A stretch of 29,359 nt of DNA from an uncultured Oscillospiraceae bacterium (GTDB lineage: Bacteria > Bacillota > Clostridia > Oscillospirales > Ruminococcaceae), in NCBI GenBank assembly GCA_910588145.1, contig CAJUPO010000020.1, forward strand, positions 1-29,359, in the 5' to 3' direction. The translations under genes and the position numbers were made by a program. Each line of letters starts with the position of its first letter. Position 1 is the stretch's first letter. The notes under the pieces are model-generated. The model worked only from the letters and a program-made list of their open reading frames with translations. It was not told the origin of the DNA and searched no databases. Below are positions 13,783-22,000 of the stretch, piece by piece.

Positions 13783-14073
13783 ATGAAATTTAAAAGCACA
13801 AATATAATCAATAGCAAAGAAATTTTATATAATGACCATTATGTGGCGATACCGTATGATTGTTCAGCTTTGACAGCGGACAGCAGCGGCATTATTAAGG
13901 CAGGAACAGTTGTTCCGGCAAATGACAGTACAGCCATAGGCATACTGCTTTATGACGTAAAAAAGGAGGACAATCCCAACGGAACAGTGGTTATTCACGG
14001 ATTTATTAAATCAGGCGCCCTGCCGGAAGAACTGTCAAGCGAAGCAGACCTAAAACAAATAACATTTATTTAA
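13783..14073 (+). CDS. Probable head decoration / stabilising protein
   Basis: This 96-aa, beta-rich protein lies between the scaffold and capsid genes, the usual place for decoration proteins. The sequence (KAGTVVPANDSTAIGILLYDV...TVVIHGFIKSGALPE) resembles head-decoration/head-fibre base proteins, which bind the outer capsid. AGAGGAGG precedes the ATG. The role is inferred from position and general pattern. Confidence 0.65.
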   Translation: MKFKSTNIINSKEILYNDHYVAIPYDCSALTADSSGIIKAGTVVPANDSTAIGILLYDVKKEDNPNGTVVIHGFIKSGALPEELSSEADLKQITFI

Positions 14074-14090
14074 CAGGAGGCAGTTGAAAC

Positions 14091-15158
14091 ATGAAATTAT
14101 CAGACGTATTTACAGCAGAAGCTGTTGCATTGAATTATACAAATGCAGCAAGTAATGCAATTCCGTATCTTGGCACCGGATTTTTTCCGGCACAAAAGAA
14201 AGCAGGTTTGAATCTGAAGTGGATTAAAGGGCATAATGGGATAGCCGTTTCACTTATGCCTTCAAATTTTGACGCTAAATCAACATTTCGTGACCGTGTA
14301 GGAATTTCAATGAGTGAAACGGAAATGCCGTTTTTCCGTGAGTCAATGCTTGTAAAGGAAGCAGATGAACAGGAAATAATGAGAGTACAGGACTCCGGCG
14401 ACCCTTATGCAGTACAGGTGCTGGATAATATCTTTAATGATACTAAAACGCTTGTAGACGGCGCTAATGTGGTACCGGAAAGAATGATAATGCAGCTTCT
14501 CGCACCGCTTAACGGAACTGTAGGTATACAAATCGAGGCAAACGGGGTTGATTATACATATAACTATGATCCTGACGAAAGCTGGAAAAAGGAGCATTAC
14601 GCAAAGATAACAACTGAAGCTGATAAATGGAGTTCCTCTGAAACATGTAAACCGCTACAGGATATTGAAACTGCACTTGACGCGCAGGAAGCGGCGTGCG
14701 GAAACCGTCCTGAATTACTTCTTATGTCAAAGGCAACGTTTAATATGATCAAAAACAGCAAGGAAGTACGTTCTGGAGTGCTTGCGCAGAATGTAACAGC
14801 AAATGTAAATTATACATCAGCAAGGATAAAGCAGTACGTTGAAGAAGAATTGGGAGTTACAATTATAGTCTACAATAAGCAGTTCAAGGATGAAAGCGGA
14901 ACAGCAAAAAGATTCTATCCCGATAATATTGTAATGATGGTGCCAAACGGAGCAATCGGTACAACATGGTATGGAACAACACCTGAGGAAAGAACATTAA
15001 CGTCAAAACCCGGAGCAGATGTATCAGTTGTAAATACCGGAGTAGCAGTTGCTGTAACGATAACAGAGGATCCTGTGAATACAAAAACAACAGTATCAGA
15101 AATAGTGCTTCCGTCTTTTGAACGTATGAACGACTGCTATGCAATTGAGGTGAATTAA
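14091..15158 (+). CDS. Major capsid protein (phage capsid E family)
   Basis: This 355-aa protein builds the icosahedral shell. FFPAQKKAGLNLKWIKG near residue 31 and the run DAKSTFRDR...PFFRESMLVKE (62-91) are typical of the gpE-like capsid family with the HK97 fold. AGGAGG stands just upstream of ATG 14091. The gene follows scaffold and decoration genes, matching the conserved head order. Confidence 0.92.
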   Translation: MKLSDVFTAEAVALNYTNAASNAIPYLGTGFFPAQKKAGLNLKWIKGHNGIAVSLMPSNFDAKSTFRDRVGISMSETEMPFFRESMLVKEADEQEIMRVQDSGDPYAVQVLDNIFNDTKTLVDGANVVPERMIMQLLAPLNGTVGIQIEANGVDYTYNYDPDESWKKEHYAKITTEADKWSSSETCKPLQDIETALDAQEAACGNRPELLLMSKATFNMIKNSKEVRSGVLAQNVTANVNYTSARIKQYVEEELGVTIIVYNKQFKDESGTAKRFYPDNIVMMVPNGAIGTTWYGTTPEERTLTSKPGADVSVVNTGVAVAVTITEDPVNTKTTVSEIVLPSFERMNDCYAIEVN

Positions 15159-15160
15159 CA

Positions 15161-15319
15161 TTGAAGTATGAGTATTCAGTAAAATATAACGGAATATGGT
15201 ATAAACCAGGTGAGGAACTGCCGGAAAAAATCAAAACGGAGGATAAACAGCCGGAGGAAGTGACTGAACATGACAAGGGAGCAGGCGGAAAGTCTAAAAC
15301 TCGGAATACAGATAAGTGA
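15161..15319 (+). CDS. Small phage protein after the capsid gene
   Basis: The 52-aa protein starts at TTG 15161 (GAGGTG 9 bases upstream) as MKYEYSVKYNGIWYKPGEEL and has an acidic-then-basic flexible tail. Short proteins with this YKPGEEL-type opening are common between capsid and connector genes. Its last 50 bases overlap the connector gene. Function not established. Confidence 0.65.
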   Translation: MKYEYSVKYNGIWYKPGEELPEKIKTEDKQPEEVTEHDKGAGGKSKTRNTDK

Positions 15320-15620
15320 TAAAACACTTATTATAATAGAATCAGCCCTTGATATAGTTTTAAGCCGTACGTCAATAAAATTTGATAAGAATAATCTTGA
15401 AGAACTTGAAATGATCCCGGCGAGAGCAAAGCTTTTTATAATTAAATATATTGAATTAATGAGCTTAACAGAGGGCGTTTCCAGTCAAAGTATAAGCAAT
15501 CTTTCGATGTCCTTTTCTCAGGATAAAAACGAACGGCTTAATAACTTGCTTGAGGAAACTTTGGGCAATGATATGCTGTCAGATATACAGTTTGTAGAGG
15601 CAGTGAATCGATGGGAGTAA
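15270..15620 (+). CDS. Head-tail connector protein (gp6/gp15-like)
   Basis: This all-helical 116-aa protein (ALDIVLSRTSIKFDKNNL...LFIIKYIELMS) has the size and position of head-tail adaptors that dock under the portal. The start ATG 15270 has GGAGGAAGTG upstream. It overlaps the previous gene in another frame by 50 bases and the next by 10. Assigned from position and fold pattern, not from a sharp motif. Confidence 0.72.
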   Translation: MTREQAESLKLGIQISDKTLIIIESALDIVLSRTSIKFDKNNLEELEMIPARAKLFIIKYIELMSLTEGVSSQSISNLSMSFSQDKNERLNNLLEETLGNDMLSDIQFVEAVNRWE

Positions 15621-16219
15621 GAATAAAGTATAAAACCAAACTAGACATTACAAAAGACATGTTAAAAAACATATCAAAGGTAAATGGGAAAAAGGTTGAG
15701 GTAGGATGTTTTAACGGAGAGCATGCATGGCTTGCCGGAATACATGAATTTGGCTGTACTATAACGCCTAAAAAGAGCCGGTATCTGACAGTTCCTGTAT
15801 CGCCCAAAGCGGCAGGAAAAAAAGCCGCTGATTTTTCTGATCTGTTTATTGTGCAGGCTGACAGCGGCGAAAAGTTTCTGGCGAGAGTCAGAAAAGGCAG
15901 AGATATTGAACTTTTATTTTGGCTTGCAAAATCTGTTAAAATTCCTGAACGTTCATTTTTAAGAGCAGGGCATGATGAATACATAAATGAAGTTATAAAA
16001 AAGGCTGAAAAATTATTAAGTCTTGTTATTGGTGGAAACATGTCAGATCAACAATACCTTGATACTTTAGGACAAATGCTGTCCGGCAAAATCAAAAAGT
16101 ATGCCCGTGATTTATCAGATCCGCCGAATACAAGTGCGGCCTCTGAGACGAAAGGGAGCTCTAATCCGCTTAAGGACACCGGCAGTATGATAAACGGAAT
16201 CTCATGGAGGACAAAGTAA
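15611..16219 (+). CDS. Head-tail joining / tail completion protein (HK97 gp10 or Mu gpG-like)
   Basis: The 202-aa protein contains KVEVGCFNGEHAWLAGIHEFG (residues 27-47) and IPERSFLRAG (110-119), both typical of the gp10/virion-morphogenesis family that closes the tail end and joins it to the head. The C-terminal 60 residues are Ser/Lys-rich and end in MINGISWRTK. Position after the connector agrees. Confidence 0.8.
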   Translation: MGVRIKYKTKLDITKDMLKNISKVNGKKVEVGCFNGEHAWLAGIHEFGCTITPKKSRYLTVPVSPKAAGKKAADFSDLFIVQADSGEKFLARVRKGRDIELLFWLAKSVKIPERSFLRAGHDEYINEVIKKAEKLLSLVIGGNMSDQQYLDTLGQMLSGKIKKYARDLSDPPNTSAASETKGSSNPLKDTGSMINGISWRTK

Positions 16220-16597
16220 ATGCAGTATTTTGATTTCAGCAGTCTGATAAAACAGTATAGTACTGACTTTAAGGTTCTCATCGAAAGTAAAGGCAGTTAT
16301 GATGACAGCGGGGAATATGCAGGAGGCGAAGTAACGGAATTTATAGTTCACGGAGCGATTGTTGCATTCAGTGAAAATAAGGTATACAGATCAGAGGGAC
16401 GGCTGACAAGCCAGGATAAATTGCTGATTATGCAAGAGCCTATTAACAGAGCCCTGCACGGCGCGGAAGTAATACATAATAACAGGCGGTATAAAATTGA
16501 AAGCGAACTGGAAAACGCTGAATTTACCGGTGTATATCAATATACGCTTAAGTATGTAAGCGCATTTGATAAGGAGCAGAAATATGATAGATTATAA
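16220..16597 (+). CDS. Head-tail joining protein
   Basis: The 125-aa, beta-rich protein starts at the base after the previous stop (TAAATG). Features such as GAIVAFSENKVYRSEGRLTSQD and IHNNRRYKIESE fit neck/stopper proteins. The family is not certain; position between gp10-like and neck-terminator genes supports the call. The end overlaps the next gene by 14 bases. Confidence 0.68.
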   Translation: MQYFDFSSLIKQYSTDFKVLIESKGSYDDSGEYAGGEVTEFIVHGAIVAFSENKVYRSEGRLTSQDKLLIMQEPINRALHGAEVIHNNRRYKIESELENAEFTGVYQYTLKYVSAFDKEQKYDRL

Positions 16598-17069
16598 AAA
16601 TATACGTGAAGCAGTTTGCAAGGGTCTTAAAAATTATATGAAAGTACCTGTTATTAGAAATAATCAAAATAAAGACCCGCCTTCGTATCCGTATGTTTCA
16701 TATACTGTTACAACGTTTTCAAGCGCAAATAACGGTACCTACGGGGAATATGAAGACGGTACGGACAGAAAGCCGGTAAAGCAGACATGGAGCATAACAG
16801 CGCAGTCAGACAATAATGATGAAAGTGTAACGCTTGCGGTTAAGGCAAGGGAATGGTTAGACCATTCCGGAAAGCTTTATCTTAATGATAAAAATGTAAT
16901 TGTTGAACAAATTACAAACATTACGAACAGAGACAGCATTATTACCGTTGATTATGAGTATAAAAACGGATTTGATGTTGTTTTTGTTTTATTTGATGAA
17001 ATCAAACTGACTGATAAAGAATACATTGAATCAGTTGAATTAAAAGGAGGCAAAAGAAATGGCGAGTGA
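16584..17069 (+). CDS. Phage neck terminator protein (gp12-like)
   Basis: This 161-aa protein (start ATG 16584, with AAGGAG 7 bases upstream; the frame is open from 16566 but without a ribosome site) contains DPPSYPYVSYTVT (about 32-44) and REWLDH. Both are typical of the LIC_12616/neck-terminator family found just before sheath genes in Bacillota myophages. It likely closes the top of the tail. It overlaps the sheath gene by 11 bases. Confidence 0.78.
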   Translation: MIDYKNIREAVCKGLKNYMKVPVIRNNQNKDPPSYPYVSYTVTTFSSANNGTYGEYEDGTDRKPVKQTWSITAQSDNNDESVTLAVKAREWLDHSGKLYLNDKNVIVEQITNITNRDSIITVDYEYKNGFDVVFVLFDEIKLTDKEYIESVELKGGKRNGE

Positions 17070-18072
17070 TGTAAAGGTAAAAATAGACCTTACAAAACCA
17101 TTAGGAAAAATTGGTTTTGGAATACCTTTGATACTTTTAGAAAATGCGGCGGAAGAAAATGAATATAAAGAATGCAGAAGCCTTGCGGATGTAGTCAGTG
17201 CGGGATATACAGTTTCAACGGATGTATATAAAACTGCGGAGCTTATCTTTATGCAGGAACACGCTCCCGAAAAAATAGCAGTATGCTCAACAACCGGTTC
17301 GGCTTCTGAATTTCTTTCTGACAGCAGTAATACGTCAAGGGGTTGGAGACATCTGCTGGTATTATTCAGCGAGGAATCAACTGATACCGTCGCATCGATA
17401 GCGGCAAAAATTGAAACCCTTGAAAATAAGATGTTTTTTGCCAGCGTACCAATAAACAGTACTGCATTTATGAAAACCAATTCATTAAATTATGACAGAA
17501 CAGTATTGTTTTATTGTGATTCTACCGATGGCTATGCACTTCCTGCGGCGGCGCTTGTAGGTGAAGCGGCAGGGCGTGAAGCAGGTTCGTTTACATATAA
17601 GAATCTTATTCTGAAAGGTATTCGGCCTCAGAATATATCCGATACTCAGATTGATGAGATACATAAAAGCGGCGGTATAACACTTATTACAAAAGCGGGG
17701 GATAATGTAACAAGTGAGGGCATGGTAACAAGCGGTGAATTTATAGATATCATTGACAGTGAAGATTATATAATTCAGCAGCTGACATATCAGACGCAGA
17801 AGCTTTTAAATTCTTCAGCAAAAATACCCTATGATAATAACGGTATCGCCATGCTTGAAAGTGCAGCGGTTAATGTATTGCAGACAGCTTACAATAACGG
17901 CATGATAGCGGAATCTGAAAATGGCGGAGCTGATTATTCCGTAAATTACGGAATGCGGGAGAGTACAAGTACAGAAGACAGAATTGCAAGAAGATATATA
18001 GACGGTTCGTTTTCATTTGCTTTAGCCGGTGCTGTGCATTCAGTTGAAATAACCGGAGAAATTACAATTTAA
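17059..18072 (+). CDS. Contractile tail sheath protein
   Basis: This 337-aa protein (DUF3383-like) forms the outer contractile tail tube; contraction drives the inner tube into the cell. It opens with a beta strand (KVKIDLTKPLGKIGFGIPLI) and ends with the conserved handshake-arm strands (GAVHSVEITGEITI). AAAGGAGG precedes ATG 17059, and the tail tube gene follows directly. This pair shows a myovirus tail. Confidence 0.88.
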   Translation: MASDVKVKIDLTKPLGKIGFGIPLILLENAAEENEYKECRSLADVVSAGYTVSTDVYKTAELIFMQEHAPEKIAVCSTTGSASEFLSDSSNTSRGWRHLLVLFSEESTDTVASIAAKIETLENKMFFASVPINSTAFMKTNSLNYDRTVLFYCDSTDGYALPAAALVGEAAGREAGSFTYKNLILKGIRPQNISDTQIDEIHKSGGITLITKAGDNVTSEGMVTSGEFIDIIDSEDYIIQQLTYQTQKLLNSSAKIPYDNNGIAMLESAAVNVLQTAYNNGMIAESENGGADYSVNYGMRESTSTEDRIARRYIDGSFSFALAGAVHSVEITGEITI

Positions 18073-18089
18073 CAGGAGGAATCTAAAAT

Positions 18090-18482
18090 ATGATTGTCGG
18101 AAATTATAATGCGAAAAATACTACGGTAATGGTAGACGGAGTATATATTACCGGACTGGGCGAAGACATGGTAACAGGAGAAAAGGACGAGGATTTTTTC
18201 GAAACATCGGTTGGTGCGCAGGGTGATGTCATAAAGAGTACTATAAATAATCAGCTTGGGACGATCACAGTATCAGTACAGGCTACCAGTCCGCAAAGAA
18301 AATTTCTTTTATCACTGGCGCGCAGAACTGATCCATTTCCGATTTGGTGCTGTGATAAGGTGCTTAATGAAAGAATGGGCGGCACAATGGCAAACCTAAA
18401 AACATTTCCGGAATTTTCAAGGGGTTCAGAAGCTGAAGATATGGAATTTGTATTTCAGGTTTTTGATTTTACAGTAGAATAA
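18090..18482 (+). CDS. Tail tube protein (DUF3277-like)
   Basis: This 130-aa protein forms the inner tail tube. NTTVMVDGVYITGLGEDMVTG, the run TSVGAQGDVIKSTINNQLGTITVSVQ and the closing EDMEFVFQVFDFTVE are typical of PBSX-type tube proteins. ACAGGAGG lies upstream of ATG 18090. A strong terminator follows within 50 bases. Confidence 0.9.
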   Translation: MIVGNYNAKNTTVMVDGVYITGLGEDMVTGEKDEDFFETSVGAQGDVIKSTINNQLGTITVSVQATSPQRKFLLSLARRTDPFPIWCCDKVLNERMGGTMANLKTFPEFSRGSEAEDMEFVFQVFDFTVE

Positions 18483-18502
18483 TAAAAAAAGAATATGTAA
18501 AC

Positions 18503-18538
18503 AAACAGGCAGTGAGCAAACTGCCTGTTTTAATTTGG
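18503..18538 (+). terminator. Terminator after the tail tube gene
   Basis: AAACAGGCAGT (18503-18513) and ACTGCCTGTTT (18520-18530) form a perfect 11-bp stem with a 6-base loop, then TTTTAATTT. It separates highly expressed sheath/tube genes from the chaperone and tape measure. Confidence 0.85.
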
Positions 18539-18551
18539 GGAGGAAAATAGA

Positions 18552-18851
18552 ATGGAAAAAAATAAGTTTTACACAAGAGAAAAAATGATTGGCGGTACAA
18601 AGTATACAGCCCAGTTTAACGGACTTTCTGAAAATTTCAGAGCTATTGACAGCTGCTACATCAACGGATCCTCTAATGTAAGTCTGGAAAAGCTTAATAA
18701 CTATATACTGGAAAATGTTATTGTAGAGCCAAAGGGGCTGACAATAGATGATTTTGATGATATTGAAACATTTAATGAAGTAATGAATTTCGGTCAGCGT
18801 GTAATGCAGGGCAAGTTTCGAGACAAGAACAAAAGCGCAGATAAGAAATAA
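18552..18851 (+). CDS. Tail assembly chaperone, short form
   Basis: The 99-aa protein between tail tube and tape measure coats the tape-measure protein during tail assembly. MEKNKFYTREKMIGGTKYTA, the DFDDIETFNEVMNFGQRVMQG segment and the basic end KFRDKNKSADKK match the N-terminal part of PBSX-like chaperones. GGGGAGGAAAAT is the ribosome site. A second open frame overlaps its end and requires frameshifting (see next entry). Confidence 0.85.
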   Translation: MEKNKFYTREKMIGGTKYTAQFNGLSENFRAIDSCYINGSSNVSLEKLNNYILENVIVEPKGLTIDDFDDIETFNEVMNFGQRVMQGKFRDKNKSADKK

Positions 18852-19014
18852 AGTAAAATCAGATTGGGATAAGTGGCGGCTGCTTCTAAATGATGTAAGT
18901 CATTTTACATATAACGAGGTGTTTCATCAGATGGCGCAGGACGAAATTGACGAAGCAAACGCCGCTCTTGATTTGCAGATTGAGGCCGTAAATAAATCAA
19001 GGAATAAAAAATAA
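18805..19014 (+). CDS. Tail assembly chaperone, frameshift extension
   Basis: This frame is open from 18805 to TAA 19012 and encodes SDWDKWRLLLND...FTYNEVFHQ...DEANAALDLQIEAV, the standard C-terminal extension of tail chaperones. It has no start codon before the conserved region, so it must be reached from the upstream gene. The upstream frame starts at positions divisible by 3 and this one at positions one higher, so the shift is +1 (or -2). Candidate +1 sites in the overlap are TTT-C at 18816-18819 (before rare CGA) and AAA-A at 18831-18834. Confidence 0.78.
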   Translation, partial: CRASFETRTKAQIRNKVKSDWDKWRLLLNDVSHFTYNEVFHQMAQDEIDEANAALDLQIEAVNKSRNKK

Positions 19015-19028
19015 GGGGGGGTGGTGTA

Positions 19029-22000
19029 TTGGCAAATGTAATAAGAGAAGATATTATTAAGGTTGAATATGATGTTGATGACGGCGGCTTGTCTGACTCC
19101 ATAAAACTGCTTGAAAAGTTTAAAGAGGGAGTACTTAAAAATTTTTCAGGTTTGCTGGAACCAGTCAATAAGCTTAAAAAGTCTTTCAGCGGTTTTGAAA
19201 CATCCGGACTGGATGATATTAAGGGAAGTACAGAAAAAGTTCAAGAAACTATTAAAGACTTGGAAAGCGGTGTAAAAAGTGTAAAAGAAGAATTTTCATC
19301 CGGTATTGATACATCGGTAATTGACGGTGTAAAAAAGAGCACGGAGCAAACAACAGAATCGGTCAAGAGGTTTTCAGAAATAACCAAACACATTGAAAAG
19401 TTTGATTCAAGAATAGAAAATCTTAAAAAGCATTTTGATTCTCTTAAAAATAATATGAAATCCTTTGGCAGTGCAATTGCTCATCCGCTGAATACTGCAA
19501 AAACCGGATTGGCAAATATTAAAAAAGAGATCGCAGAAGCGGTAAGTAAAATCCAAAGCGCAGGAAAGACGAAATTGTCAGACCTTACAAAAAATGTAAA
19601 GGATATGTATACAACTTTATCGCGGGGGCAGACCGGCGCAAAAGGATTTGTCACTGCGCTAAAAAGTATTGGAAAGGTCGGGTTTGAAAAAACTATAAGC
19701 GGATTTCAGAGTATAAAAAAATCTATAAAGAATATCTCCTTTAGCAGTATAAAATCCGGCTTATCAAGTATAGGCAGCGGAGTAAATTCTGCTTTAACAG
19801 GAATTAATAAATTCGGTTCAGGCGTGCAGAAGGTCACATCAAAAATCAAATCCGCATTTGGAAGCATTGGAGGAAAAATAAAAAACTTTGCCGGAGAATT
19901 AAGCAGTGCGGCGGATACAATAACATCAAAAATATTCAACATTAAGAGCCTAATTGCAGGAGTAGCAACGGGAGCCCTTGTGCAAAATTCAATTGAAATT
20001 GTTGTTGACCGGCAAAATATAACCTCACAGTTTGAAGTTCTGCTTGGCAGTGCAGAAAAAGCACAGGAACGAGTGGATGAACTTACTGACTTTGCGGGGA
20101 TGACGCCATTTACCCGGGATGAAATTTTTGCTGCAAGTAAGCAATTGCAGGTGTTTACAGGGGACGCTCTTTCAACGGGTGACAGTCTGCGTATAATCGG
20201 TGATGTTGCGGCAGGCACAGGACAGCCGTTTGAAGATGTTGCACTTTGGACAGGACGATTGTATGACTCCATGAAGGCGGGGCGGCCGGTTGGGGAAATG
20301 ACATCCCGTTTACAGGAAATGGGCGCTATATCGGGCGAGGACAGATCAGAACTTGAAAAATTGGCAAAGTCCGGAGAGGATATAACAAATATATGGCCAA
20401 ATGTTGAAAAGATTTTCAGCCGTTATGACGGTACAATGGAAAAGCTCTCTAATAATCTTGGAAATATGTTAACCAGCTTAAAGTCCTTTTCTACCAACAG
20501 CATTTTTATGCCGATCGGAGAGGGCATAGCAAGCGGATTACAGCCAGCCATTCAAAAATTCAGGGAGTTCAGAAAGAAGAATAAAGAAGACATTGCGGCA
20601 ATGGGGGAAGTGCTGAATAACTTTGCAAGTAAAATTTGTGTTCCTCTGTTTAATAAAATAGAACAGGGTGCAGAGTTTGCAGTAATGGCAATAGCTTCTT
20701 TGAAAGACGGTCTTGGCGGTCTGAATAATCTGAAAGGCAAATCACCCGTATTGGATAAGCTTATAGAAGCTGTCAATTATGTGATAAATCATAAAGAAAC
20801 ATTTATAGGCGCAGTCAAAGGAATTGCGGGTGCGCTGGGCGGTATAACAGCGGCCGGTAAATTCACTAAGATTATATCCGGTCTTACGTCTATGCTTAAC
20901 CCTATAAGCTTAGTTACTGCGGCATTTGGATTTCTGTTTGCGGCGTTGAAGTCTGACAGTGAAAACGGAGGTACAGCATTAACCTCGCTAAAGGATGTTG
21001 CCGTATTAGTCTTTGATTCTATAAAAAATACAATATCTATACTTACGGGTATTATATCACAAAATAAAGGTATGTTTGAAGAAATCCTGCAAACAATAAT
21101 CGGATTGCTTCCGCCTTTAGCCGAAGCGCTGGGAGAGGTGCTGATAGCAGGTCTTGACCTTGCAACAGTCGCTTTGCCGGTGCTGTTGGACGTGTTTAAA
21201 TCGCTGTTTGACGCAGTAAAGCCGCTTCTTGAACAATTGCCGGAATTTATAGGCTTTATAGCTGATATTATAAAGTCATGTGCAAAAGCAGAGGTAATAG
21301 AAAACCTTGTCAAGCTGTTTTTAGCATATAAGTCTGCAATGGTATTGACAAATGGGGTAATTAAACTGCAAAAGGGACTGCTTGTACTTTTAAAGGGCAC
21401 TATTACTTTGGTAAACGGTGTTGTTAAGCTTGCTACAGTAGCCCAGAAACTATGGAATGCCGCAATGAATAAATGCCCGATTTTATTATTGGTTACAGGA
21501 GCGGCGGCTCTTGTAGGCGGACTTGTTGCATTAACTAAGAAGTTTTCTGAAAGTGATAAGGAAATTAGCCCGTTAAGTAAGCATATTGAAGAAGTAACCG
21601 GAAACATAAACTGTATGCGTGAAGCCTTTGACAATGCAGAAGTTAATTTGCCTGACTACGGCTCCTTGATTTCATATAAAGGCAATGCGCTTGGTGATAT
21701 AGACCAGCAGATCGCGGATAAAGAAAAACAGATTACCGAGGCTATTACTGAAGCCATTAAGGATCAGAAAGGGGCCCGTGACGAGGACCTTAGAAATATC
21801 CGGGGATATATTGCTGAACTGGAAGGGTTAGAAAGTGAAAAGGTATCTGTTTATCTTGACCAGCAGGAAACGCAGTTTATAAAATTATCAAATGAACTTC
21901 AATACGGCAATTATGATCAGCAGGAAGTTGCTAATTTGCTTGCAGAGGCAGATGAACTGTGGGCGATGAGTAAGGACGCCATTAATGAAGAATCGGCAAG

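Noticed and set aside
20789..21634. Long open frame (281 codons) antisense to the tape-measure gene
   Set aside because: It mirrors the repetitive composition of the tape-measure gene; the product is Ser/Thr/Ala-rich without a domain, and the sense gene is secure.
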